Origin: WJKP01 sp964531215
GTDB lineage: Bacteria > Patescibacteriota > Patescibacteriia > CAIXNZ01
NCBI GenBank assembly: GCA_964531215.1
Contig: CAZHFK010000011.1
Coordinates: 1-28,038 of the forward strand
DNA: 28,038 nt
Direction of reading: 5' to 3'
Every line of letters starts with the position of its first letter. Positions within the stretch are counted from its first letter, which is position 1. A model generated the notes under the pieces. The model was not told the DNA's origin, did no database searches, and saw only the letters and a list, made by a program, of their open reading frames with translations. The position numbers were made by a program, and so were the translations under genes. Below, in pieces: positions 1 to 5,904 of the stretch.

Positions 1-2
1 AT

Positions 3-212
3 CATGGCTTGCGTCGAAGCCAAGGAACTGGGCGCAAAAACGATCATGGCCGTGCCCCAACAGTTTTAGCAGCTTATTTTATATATCAAGGATTGTCTTT
101 TGCTGGCGCTAATGATAAAATAAAACAAAAAAGAAATGAAATTCATATTGAAGAAAGACAAAAAAAACAATTAGAAAAATTCATAAGATATATTAAAAAT
201 AAAAAAAAATAA
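3..212 (+). CDS. Tyrosine/dual-specificity phosphatase-like protein, C-terminal fragment
   Basis: The gene is cut by the left edge of the window. The reading frame that ends at TAA 210-212 encodes a segment with GRAPTVLAAYFIYQGLS followed by a lysine-rich helix. This resembles the part of cysteine-dependent phosphatases that starts at the arginine of the CX5R loop and continues through the following helix. The P-loop is not normal here. The position where the catalytic cysteine should be (six residues before the Arg of GRAPT) reads CGC (Arg), and the residues before it do not look like a VHC strand. Bases 1-60 are about 57% GC against about 30% for the next 60, so the left end may be foreign, chimeric or decayed. 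The family call rests on the C-terminal half only. A TTG at position 9 could serve as a start, but it would not rescue the active site. Confidence 0.45.
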   Translation, partial: HGLRRSQGTGRKNDHGRAPTVLAAYFIYQGLSFAGANDKIKQKRNEIHIEERQKKQLEKFIRYIKNKKK

Positions 213-260
213 AAGTATTTTAAATTTAAGTCTCATTCTAGTGAGAGGGGAATGGACGCC

Positions 261-286
261 GGCTCCTGCCAATCTTGGCAGGAGCC
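261..286. repeat. GC-rich perfect hairpin in AT-rich spacer
   Basis: Two perfect 11-base arms, GGCTCCTGCCA (261-271) and its complement (276-286), flank the loop ATCT. It follows the phosphatase-like fragment and could act as its terminator. However, the bases after it are ATTTAAATTTG rather than a run of T, which is weak for intrinsic termination. Its high GC resembles the palindromes at 4262-4291 and 17833-17905, so it may belong to a dispersed palindromic repeat class. Confidence 0.7.
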
Positions 287-295
287 ATTTAAATT

Positions 296-304
296 TGTGG
301 ATAA
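296..304 (-). promoter_or_regulatory. DnaA-box-like site upstream of the mini-protein promoter
   Basis: TGTGGATAA is the exact complement of the consensus DnaA box TTATCCACA. It lies 14 bp before the -35 element at 319. A single 9-mer can occur by chance, but similar sites precede promoters at 5529 and 27942. DnaA control is an inference. Confidence 0.4.
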
Positions 305-318
305 GTTTTTTGAAAAAC

Positions 319-348
319 TTGACAAGTATTTTATGCATATTTTATAAT
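319..348 (+). promoter_or_regulatory. Sigma-70-type promoter for the 35-aa cysteine-rich protein
   Basis: The -35 element TTGACA (319-324) and the -10 element TATAAT (343-348) are both perfect consensus and are separated by 18 bp. Transcription should start near 355 and leave a short A/T-rich leader before the ATG at 391. Confidence 0.8.
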
Positions 349-390
349 CTTGAATATATTTATTTTAAAATAAAAATTAAGACAAAAAAG

Positions 391-498
391 ATGATGGAAA
401 AATGTCCTATTTGTGATAATGATATTGATAAATGTACTTGTGAACAAGATTATGAATTTTATGAGCCAACAACAGCTGACTTAGATGATGATGAATAA
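391..498 (+). CDS. 35-aa cysteine-rich acidic mini-protein (putative zinc-binding)
   Basis: The small ORF begins MMEKCPICDNDIDKCTC. Cys5, Cys8, Cys15 and Cys17 form a CxxC...CxC arrangement that could hold one zinc ion. The rest is acidic and ends in LDDDE. The frame stays open upstream to 241, but the promoter at 319-348 places the transcript start near 355, so the ATG pair at 391/394 is the natural start. No Shine-Dalgarno sequence is visible. The gene has its own consensus promoter and a strong terminator immediately after its stop, so it forms an independent one-gene unit. No family is recognised. A role as a small zinc-ribbon partner or regulator is only a guess. The compact unit and the conserved-looking Cys spacing argue that it is real. 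Confidence 0.65.
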   Translation: MMEKCPICDNDIDKCTCEQDYEFYEPTTADLDDDE

Positions 499-500
499 TA

Positions 501-533
501 AAAACACTGCCCTTAAAAGGGCGTGTTTTTTTA
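501..533 (+). terminator. Rho-independent terminator after the 35-aa gene
   Basis: The arms AAAACAC(T)GCCCTT and AAGGGCGTGTTTT pair with one bulged T, followed by an uninterrupted T run. It begins two bases after the stop codon at 498 and separates this unit from rsmI. Confidence 0.85.
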
Positions 534-571
534 TTCGACAAAGCTGGTTATTTTTGTTAAAATTAGGGCAA

Positions 572-1237
572 ATGAGTAAATTATATATAGTTGCTACACC
601 AATCGGTAATTTGGAGGATATTACTTTAAGAGCCCTGCGAATTTTAAAGGAGGTTGATTTTATTTTATGCGAAGATACCAGACAGACTAAAGTGCTTTTG
701 GATAAATATGAAATTAAAACTCAGACTTTATCGTATTTTCAACATTCTAAACCGGGTAAAGTTAATCAGATTATTGATTTATTAAAACAAGGTAAGGATT
801 TGGCTTTGGTTTCTGATGCCGGTACTCCCGGGATCTCTGACCCCGGAAATAAATTAATTGAGCAGGTTGTAAAAGAATTACCAGATGTAAAAATTGAGCC
901 AATTCCCGGTCCTTCAGCTGTTATCTCAGCTTTGTCAATTTCCGGCTTACCGACTGATAAATTTATTTTTTATGGTTTTTTGCCCCATAAAAAGGGCAAG
1001 GAAAAGATTTTAAAAGAAATAATTAATAATAAATTTACATCTGTTTTTTACGAATCAACCCATCGAATTTTAAAGACTTTAAATAAATTAGAGGAATTAG
1101 GTTTAAATAAACAAGTGGTTGTTTGCCGGGAATTGACTAAAAAATTTGAAACTGTTTATCGGGGGGATATTAATCAGGTTTTAAACCAATTAAATAATGA
1201 TACCATAAAAGGTGAATTTGTAGTTATAATAAATTAA
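572..1237 (+). CDS. rsmI: 16S rRNA (cytidine-1402-2'-O)-methyltransferase RsmI
   Basis: This SAM-dependent enzyme methylates the ribose of C1402 in the 16S rRNA decoding centre. The 221-aa protein has the family's conserved blocks in order: YIVATPIGNLEDIT near residues 5-18, CEDTRQT at 33-39, VSDAGTPGISDPG at 80-92, PIPGPSAV at 110-117 and ESTHR at 161-165. The ATG at 572 is chosen because homologues start with a short leader before YIVATP. The open frame upstream to 485 would run through the preceding terminator. Family members of about 280 aa carry an extra C-terminal region; this one stops soon after the methyltransferase fold, as small genomes often show. There is no clear Shine-Dalgarno sequence. 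The SGNH-like gene follows after 5 bp, so the two are probably co-transcribed. Confidence 0.93.
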   Translation: MSKLYIVATPIGNLEDITLRALRILKEVDFILCEDTRQTKVLLDKYEIKTQTLSYFQHSKPGKVNQIIDLLKQGKDLALVSDAGTPGISDPGNKLIEQVVKELPDVKIEPIPGPSAVISALSISGLPTDKFIFYGFLPHKKGKEKILKEIINNKFTSVFYESTHRILKTLNKLEELGLNKQVVVCRELTKKFETVYRGDINQVLNQLNNDTIKGEFVVIIN

Positions 1238-1242
1238 ATTTT

Positions 1243-1863
1243 ATGACAAAAAATATTTTAATTTTTGGTGGCGGTATAACCTATGGCGCCTGGGATATTG
1301 CCAAAGGTGGCTGGGTGCAGCGATTACGCAATTATCTGGAAAATAATTATGAATTACAGGATTATTTTGTTTATAATTTTGGGATTCCTGGTGATACCAG
1401 TTCTATGGTTTTGGATCGTTTTGAGTCAGATATAAAATACCGAGTTGATGAAGATGAAAAAAATATTGTTATTTTTGCAACGGGTACGAATGATTCGGCT
1501 TTTTTGGAAAAAGAAAATAAGCAAAGAACAGAAATAGAAGTTTTTAAAGATAATTTGGAAAAACTAGTCAAGCAGGCATCTAAGTATTCTGATAAAATAA
1601 TATTTATCGGTTTAACAACCGTTAATCAACCAATGGTTTCGCCCATTCCTTGGAAACCAAATATTTTTTATAATAATCAAAATATCTTGCAGTATAATGA
1701 AATAATTAAGGATTTTTGTCGGGCTAAGAATATATTATTTATTGATTTATATGATAAGGTGGCTACGGATAAATTGGTTGACGGTATTCATCCCGATGAG
1801 CAAGGTCATGAAATTATGTTTCAGCTGATTAAAGATAATTTAATTAAAAATAAAATAATATAA
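1243..1863 (+). CDS. SGNH/GDSL-fold hydrolase-like protein lacking the catalytic serine
   Basis: The 206-aa protein fits the SGNH (GDSL esterase/lipase) fold. Block I should read FGDSITYG but reads FGGGITYG (residues 8-15), so both the Asp and the nucleophilic Ser are replaced by Gly (Gly11 in the Ser position). The remaining blocks look intact: NFGIPGDTS near 46-53 with the oxyanion glycine, GTND at 81-84, and DGIHPDEQGH at 180-189 with the catalytic Asp/His pair. No signal peptide is visible, so it is probably cytoplasmic. It sits 5 bp after rsmI and 6 bp before metG in one run of genes. It may be a pseudo-enzyme that binds an acylated or carbohydrate ligand, or it may use another nucleophile. 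The fold call is firm and the activity is unknown. Confidence 0.85.
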   Translation: MTKNILIFGGGITYGAWDIAKGGWVQRLRNYLENNYELQDYFVYNFGIPGDTSSMVLDRFESDIKYRVDEDEKNIVIFATGTNDSAFLEKENKQRTEIEVFKDNLEKLVKQASKYSDKIIFIGLTTVNQPMVSPIPWKPNIFYNNQNILQYNEIIKDFCRAKNILFIDLYDKVATDKLVDGIHPDEQGHEIMFQLIKDNLIKNKII

Positions 1864-1869
1864 TATAAT

Positions 1870-3414
1870 ATGTCTGATAAAAAAGAAACTTTTTATATCA
1901 CAACCACTTTGCCTTATGTTAATGCCGATCCACATATTGGTTTTGCCGCTGAAATTATTCGAGCCGATGTCATTGCCCGTTATCAGCGTATAATAGGTAA
2001 GGAAGTATTTTTTAATACCGGTACTGATGAACATGGCTTAAAAATTTATCGTCAAGCGCAGGAAGCTGGTAAGGATGTACAAAAATATGTTGATGAATAT
2101 GCTGCCAAGTTTCAGTTGCTTGATGATGCTTTAAATTTAAGTTTTAACAGTTTTATCAGGACCACTGATTCGCAACATATTGAAGCCGCGCAAGAATTTT
2201 GGCGTTTGTGCAAGGAAAAAGGCGATATTTATAAAAAAAATTATCAGGTTAAATATTGTGTCGGTTGTGAAATGGAAAAAAGTGATTCGGAATTGGAAAA
2301 CGGTCGTTGTCCGATTCATCCTAATCAGGAATTAGAATTGATTGATGAAGAAAATTATTTTTTTGCCTGGTCCAAGTACCAAAAAGAACTTTTAAATTTT
2401 TATGAAAAAAATCCTGATTTTGTAGTGCCTCAAAATCGTTTGCATGAGATTAAAAATTTTGTTTCAAACGGTTTGCAGGATTTTTCCATTTCACGCTTAA
2501 AAGAAAAAATGCCCTGGGGAGTGCCAGTGCCTGACGATGAAGAACATGTTATGTACGTTTGGTTTGATGCTTTGGTTAATTATATCTCATGTTTGGGCTG
2601 GCCCCAAGACCAAAAGAAATTTGTTAAATTTTGGCCGGGTATTCAGGTGGCAGGTAAGGATAATTTGCGCCAGCAGTCAGCTATGTGGCAGGCCATGTTG
2701 ATGTCAGCTGGTCTGCCCAATTCCAAGCAAGTTTTAATTTTTGGTTTTATTAATTCAGGTGGCCAAAAAATGAGTAAAAGTTTGGGCAATGTAATTAATC
2801 CAATGGAAGTGGTTCATGAATATGGGACGGATGCAACTCGTTATTTTATTTTGGCAGGCTTATCAACTTTTGAAGACAGTGATTTTACTTATGAAAGATT
2901 TGAAAAAAAATATAATTCTGATTTAGCTAATGATTTGGGTAATTTACTTTCCCGCACCTTAGCTATGACTGAAAAATATTTTTATGGTAAAGTCCCCAAA
3001 TTTAATGTAGATTCAGATAGGTTATTTGAATTTGATTTAAAAACCGATTGGCAGCGGTATGATCATTATATGACAAGCTTTCAATTTGATCCGGCTCTAT
3101 TGGTTGCCTGGGAAAATATCAGAAAATCAAATGCTTATATTGAAAAAGAACGGCCTTGGGAATTGGCAGAAATGGATAAGGATATTTTGGCTGATGTAAT
3201 ATATAATCTTTTGGAAACTATTCGTCATACAGCTATCATGATCAGGCCATTTATGCCGGCAACCAGTGAAAATATTTTAAAACAGTTAGGTTTTTCACCG
3301 GCAAAAGAGTTTAAAAAATCAATTTTTGATTTAAGAAAATGGGCGGCTTTGCCTTTGGGTCAAAAAATAAAAAAAGATAAGCCTTTATTTCCGCGTTTAA
3401 ATAATAAACAATAA
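1870..3414 (+). CDS. metG: Methionyl-tRNA synthetase
   Basis: This class I synthetase charges tRNA-Met. The 514-aa protein opens with FYITTTLPYVNADPHIG. The HIGH signature reads HIGF at residues 22-25, a change at the last position. NTGTDEHG follows near 49-56. A zinc knuckle is formed by Cys130, Cys133, Cys147 and His150 in the CP1 insert. KMSKS is at 300-304, followed by LGNVINP and the helical anticodon-binding domain. The length matches a core enzyme without the C-terminal EMAP/dimerisation domain. Overlapping TATAAT boxes at 1859-1869 directly before the ATG could start an almost leaderless transcript, although the gene also follows the SGNH-like gene by 6 bp. Confidence 0.96.
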   Translation: MSDKKETFYITTTLPYVNADPHIGFAAEIIRADVIARYQRIIGKEVFFNTGTDEHGLKIYRQAQEAGKDVQKYVDEYAAKFQLLDDALNLSFNSFIRTTDSQHIEAAQEFWRLCKEKGDIYKKNYQVKYCVGCEMEKSDSELENGRCPIHPNQELELIDEENYFFAWSKYQKELLNFYEKNPDFVVPQNRLHEIKNFVSNGLQDFSISRLKEKMPWGVPVPDDEEHVMYVWFDALVNYISCLGWPQDQKKFVKFWPGIQVAGKDNLRQQSAMWQAMLMSAGLPNSKQVLIFGFINSGGQKMSKSLGNVINPMEVVHEYGTDATRYFILAGLSTFEDSDFTYERFEKKYNSDLANDLGNLLSRTLAMTEKYFYGKVPKFNVDSDRLFEFDLKTDWQRYDHYMTSFQFDPALLVAWENIRKSNAYIEKERPWELAEMDKDILADVIYNLLETIRHTAIMIRPFMPATSENILKQLGFSPAKEFKKSIFDLRKWAALPLGQKIKKDKPLFPRLNNKQ

Positions 3415-3436
3415 TTAATAAATTAATTGTTAATTT

Positions 3437-3946
3437 ATGACTATTTTTGACGTAATTTTATTAATAATTTTAGGCGGGTTTATTTTATTTGGGTTATGGT
3501 TTGGTTTGATTCATACTTTAGGCACAATAGTCGGAACATTTGCCGGAGCTTTTTTTGCCGGCTTATGGTATGACGAGCTTGGCGTCTGGTTAACGCAAAT
3601 TTTTGGTCATCCCAATTTAATGAAAATTTTTGCTTTTATTTTTATTTTTATTATTGTTAATCGGCTGATTGGTTTTGCTTTTTATGTTTTGGATAGAATT
3701 TTCAGGTTTTTAAGTATTATCCCTTTTTTAAAAACAATTAATAGAATTTTAGGCGCGGTTTTAGGTTTTTTTGAAGGTATTTTGGTAATTGGTTTATCTT
3801 TGTTTATGGTCTCACGTTTTCCTGTCTCTGAATGGTTCACCTCGGTTTTACAGGCATCTAAGCTGGCTCCTTGGTTTTTAAAAACTTCCGGGATCTTACA
3901 ATGGATGTTGCCGGAACTTTTACGCCAATTACAATCAGTAATTTAA
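3437..3946 (+). CDS. CvpA-family inner-membrane protein
   Basis: The 169-aa protein is very hydrophobic. It begins MTIFDVILLIILGGFILFGLW and has about four membrane spans (roughly residues 3-25, 28-48, 62-82 and 105-127), then an amphipathic tail ending near LLRQLQSVI. The opening D-x-x-(L/I) pattern with a Gly-rich first helix, the length and the topology match the CvpA/colicin V production family, whose precise role is unsettled. It lies 22 bp after metG. The following tatD may have its own -10 box at 3976-3981. The assignment rests on topology and overall pattern, not on catalytic residues. Confidence 0.75.
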   Translation: MTIFDVILLIILGGFILFGLWFGLIHTLGTIVGTFAGAFFAGLWYDELGVWLTQIFGHPNLMKIFAFIFIFIIVNRLIGFAFYVLDRIFRFLSIIPFLKTINRILGAVLGFFEGILVIGLSLFMVSRFPVSEWFTSVLQASKLAPWFLKTSGILQWMLPELLRQLQSVI

Positions 3947-3988
3947 TGATAAGTTTAAGATTTTATAAAGTTTGCTATTATTTAATAT

Positions 3989-4879
3989 ATGTTAATTGAT
4001 TCTCATGCTCATATAAATTTTCAGGGATATGCCGCTGAGCTAAATAATGTAGTTCAGCGTTCTTTTGATAATAAAACCTGGATAATTAATGTTGGATCAA
4101 ATTATGAAACCAGTCAAAAAGCAATTGATATTGCCCAAAATTTTGGCAAGGGGATTTGGGCAGTGATAGGCTGTCATCCTATACATTTGATTAAAGATGT
4201 AACTGAAAAAGCCAGTTTTGGCGGTGAAGAGTACAGTTTTTTTACCCCTAAAGAAAAATTTTCCGCCAGGGGCGGATCCGCCTCTGGCGGAGATTATGAT
4301 AAATATTTAAATTTAGCCCAATCAAGTGACAGGGTAGTAGGTATTGGTGAGACCGGTTTGGATTTATTTAGAATGGCTGATGAAAATTATTCTATTGAGC
4401 AGATAAAAGAGATTCAATTAGCTGTTTTTAAGCAATTTATAAAATTAGCAAAGAAACTTGATTTGCCTTTGGTTTTACATTGTAGAGGCGAAGAAAAAGA
4501 TCCTTATGGAGCTTATGATTTACTTTTAGATACCTTAGAGGCAGAAAATTATCATAAAGGGGTGATTCATTGTTATGGGGGTAATAAAACCCAAGCCAGG
4601 AAATTTTTAGATTTGGGTTTTTACATTGGTTTTACCGGGATTGTGACTTTTAAAAACGCTAAAGAATTGCAAAAAATTGCCCAGGAAACACCTTTAAATA
4701 AACTTTTAATTGAGACAGATGCACCCTTTTTAGCGCCTGAACCGTATCGCGGCCAGAAAAATGAGCCTTATTTTGTACGTTATATTGCTCAGAAAATAGC
4801 CGATTTAAAAGAATTAACTTTTGCAGAGGTTGAAAACCAAACTTTTAATAATACTGTTAAATTATTTAATTTACAATAA
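3989..4879 (+). CDS. tatD: TatD-family metal-dependent deoxyribonuclease with in-frame palindromic insert
   Basis: The 296-aa TIM-barrel hydrolase has the family's metal ligands: HAH (His6, His8), Glu121 in GIGETGLD, His164 in LVLHCRGE, His194 in GVIHCYGG and Asp244 in ETDAPFL, followed by APEPYRGQKNEP. TatD proteins are 3'-5' exonucleases and D-aminoacyl-tRNA/DNA-repair-associated hydrolases. Residues 92-101 (SARGGSASGG) are encoded exactly by a 30-bp GC-rich palindrome at 4262-4291. Without them the text reads KEKF-DYDKY, a natural continuation before GIGETGLD, so the ten residues look inserted into a surface loop without breaking the frame. The gene's stop overlaps the rnhB start by one base (TAATG). 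A TATTAT at 3976-3981, 7 bp before the ATG, could give a leaderless transcript. Confidence 0.92.
   Translation: MLIDSHAHINFQGYAAELNNVVQRSFDNKTWIINVGSNYETSQKAIDIAQNFGKGIWAVIGCHPIHLIKDVTEKASFGGEEYSFFTPKEKFSARGGSASGGDYDKYLNLAQSSDRVVGIGETGLDLFRMADENYSIEQIKEIQLAVFKQFIKLAKKLDLPLVLHCRGEEKDPYGAYDLLLDTLEAENYHKGVIHCYGGNKTQARKFLDLGFYIGFTGIVTFKNAKELQKIAQETPLNKLLIETDAPFLAPEPYRGQKNEPYFVRYIAQKIADLKELTFAEVENQTFNNTVKLFNLQ
4262..4291. repeat. 30-bp GC-rich palindromic element inserted in the tatD coding sequence
   Basis: The element is centred on GGATCC (4274-4279). The half-sites TCCGCCAGGGGCGGA and TCCGCCTCTGGCGGA pair over all 15 positions, with one G-T wobble. It is about 77% GC inside a gene that is otherwise near 35% GC. 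Its length is a multiple of three, and in the tatD frame it encodes Ser-Ala-Arg-Gly-Gly-Ser-Ala-Ser-Gly-Gly with no stop. Its borders coincide with codon borders. The situation resembles the protein-inserted palindromic elements known from Rickettsia. Confidence 0.9.
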
Positions 4880-5499
4880 TGAAAAATCCTGGCTGGAAAA
4901 TGGAGGTTGGTTTATGGCAACGAGGCTATCAATATGTAGCCGGGATTGATGAGGTCGGCAGAGGCGCTTGGGCAGGACCAATTGTGGCAGCAGGAGTTAT
5001 TTTTGAGGACAAAAAAATTATTAAAGGTTTAAAAGATTCAAAGCAGATATCGGCCTTGAAAAGAAAAAATTTGGTTGACGAAATTAAATCCAAAGCTTTA
5101 TCCTGGGCAGTTGCAGTAATTGATAATACTATAATTGATGAAATTGGCGTTGGTAAGGCTAATGCTTTAGTTATAGACAAAGTAATTAATAGCTTGACTG
5201 TCCGACCGCAATATTTATTAATTGATAAAGCTAGTATAATAAAATATAAAATAAGAATTCCCTGGGAAACGATTATCAAAGGTGATAATTTTGTTTTTTC
5301 TATTGCCGCTGCTTCGATTTTAGCCAAAGTGGCCAGAGATGAAATTATGCTAAAATTAGGTAAAAAATATCCCAATTATGGTTTTGATTTACATAAAGGA
5401 TATGGTACAAAATTGCATCAACAAATGTTAGCCCGACATGATATTTGTCCAATCCATAGAAAATCATATAAACCAATCGGCCAGCGTCAATTGTTTTGA
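4879..5499 (+). CDS. rnhB: Ribonuclease HII
   Basis: This enzyme removes ribonucleotides and RNA primers from RNA-DNA hybrids. The 206-aa protein has the RNase HII core: GIDEVGRGAWAGP with Asp24 and Glu25, DSKQIS near 53-58, Asp116 in LLIDKA, Asp136 in KGDNF, and AAASILAKVARDEIM at 143-157. The C-terminal substrate-contact region reads YPNYGFDLHKGYGT. The ATG at 4879 overlaps the tatD stop by one base, which indicates translational coupling, and leaves a normal N-terminus of about 20 residues before GIDEVGRG. The gene ends in TGA, which supports the standard bacterial code. It closes the first housekeeping run; the ATP synthase promoter follows 29 bp later. Confidence 0.95.
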   Translation: MKNPGWKMEVGLWQRGYQYVAGIDEVGRGAWAGPIVAAGVIFEDKKIIKGLKDSKQISALKRKNLVDEIKSKALSWAVAVIDNTIIDEIGVGKANALVIDKVINSLTVRPQYLLIDKASIIKYKIRIPWETIIKGDNFVFSIAAASILAKVARDEIMLKLGKKYPNYGFDLHKGYGTKLHQQMLARHDICPIHRKSYKPIGQRQLF

Positions 5500-5500
5500 A

Positions 5501-5509
5501 TTATACACA
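5501..5509 (+). promoter_or_regulatory. DnaA-box-like site before the ATP synthase promoter
   Basis: TTATACACA fits the relaxed DnaA box consensus TTATNCACA. It lies directly after the rnhB stop and 19 bp before the -35 element of the ATP synthase operon. On its own it could be chance. It matters because the same pairing of such a 9-mer with a TTGAC-type promoter recurs at 296 and 27929. Confidence 0.35.
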
Positions 5510-5528
5510 GTTAAATTTTGAAAACAGC

Positions 5529-5557
5529 TTGACGTTTTTTTTAAAAAAGTGTACCAT
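5529..5557 (+). promoter_or_regulatory. Promoter of the ATP synthase operon
   Basis: TTGACG (5529-5534) and TACCAT (5552-5557) are separated by 17 bp. The -10 is only a partial match. Transcription would start near 5564-5568, almost at an ATG at 5568, which could give a leaderless leader peptide. An attenuator-like hairpin follows at 5585-5610. Confidence 0.6.
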
Positions 5558-5584
5558 ATTGGTGATTATGAATTTTTTGCCTGG

Positions 5585-5610
5585 AAAAAAAGCTCGACTC
5601 GAGTTTTTTT
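5585..5610 (+). terminator. Attenuator-like hairpin in the leader of the ATP synthase operon
   Basis: Seven A, then G, then CTCG-ACT-CGAG, then seven T form a compact hairpin with the A-run able to pair with the T-run. It lies between the promoter at 5529-5557 and the first gene at 5629. It therefore has the form of an intrinsic terminator that all operon transcripts must pass. The GC stem is only four pairs, so efficiency may be partial. Confidence 0.6.
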
Positions 5611-5628
5611 CTTTTTACTTTTTAAAAT

Positions 5629-5904
5629 ATGTCAGAAGATATTATTTCCAATATAAAAAAATTAATGTTAGATTTAGGTTTATATGCTGGATCTTTAATT
5701 ATCGGTCCTTTAATTTTTTTTGGCGGAATCGGCTATTTATTGGATAAATATTTTAATACTAAGCCTATTATTTTAATTATTAGCGTATTAATTGCTTTTA
5801 TTTTTACTAATATATTTTTATATAGAAAAATAAAGAATTTAAATCAAATAGTAAAAAAAGATTTAAAAAATAATCGAAAGGATACTAAAGACAATGAAGA
5901 TTAA
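5629..5904 (+). CDS. AtpZ/AtpI-like F0F1-ATPase accessory membrane protein
   Basis: The 91-aa protein has two membrane helices, roughly residues 17-37 and 45-64, with GGIGYLLDKYFNTKP between them. This matches the small AtpZ/AtpI-like family with its G-x-x-LD-K loop. Members sit at the head of ATP synthase operons and are linked to c-ring assembly or Mg2+/Ca2+ transport. The tail is strongly charged (KKDLKNNRKDTKDNED). There is no Shine-Dalgarno sequence; TTTAAAAT lies just before the ATG. The last 11 bases overlap the atpB start, which suggests coupling. A longer frame that starts upstream and overlaps this region in another phase has no sensible product. Confidence 0.8.
   Translation: MSEDIISNIKKLMLDLGLYAGSLIIGPLIFFGGIGYLLDKYFNTKPIILIISVLIAFIFTNIFLYRKIKNLNQIVKKDLKNNRKDTKDNED

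Noticed and set aside
296..304. Replication origin near the left end
   Set aside because: Only one DnaA-box-like 9-mer is present here, with no cluster and no dnaA/dnaN genes nearby; a regulatory reading is more economical.
241..390. N-terminal extension of the 35-aa gene to 241
   Set aside because: It lies upstream of the consensus promoter at 319-348 and runs through the GC-rich hairpin; the residues look non-coding.
485..571. N-terminal extension of rsmI to 485
   Set aside because: It would translate through the previous gene's stop region and an intrinsic terminator; ATG 572 matches the family start.
4929..5375. 148-aa open frame on the minus strand across rnhB
   Set aside because: It mirrors the conserved RNase HII coding sequence and has no ribosome-binding site or recognisable product.
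5496..5747. 83-aa open frame overlapping the AtpZ/AtpI-like gene in another phase
   Set aside because: It crosses the promoter and the hairpin, and its product is a compositional shadow. Only the part from ATG 5568 is kept, as a possible leader peptide within a finding.
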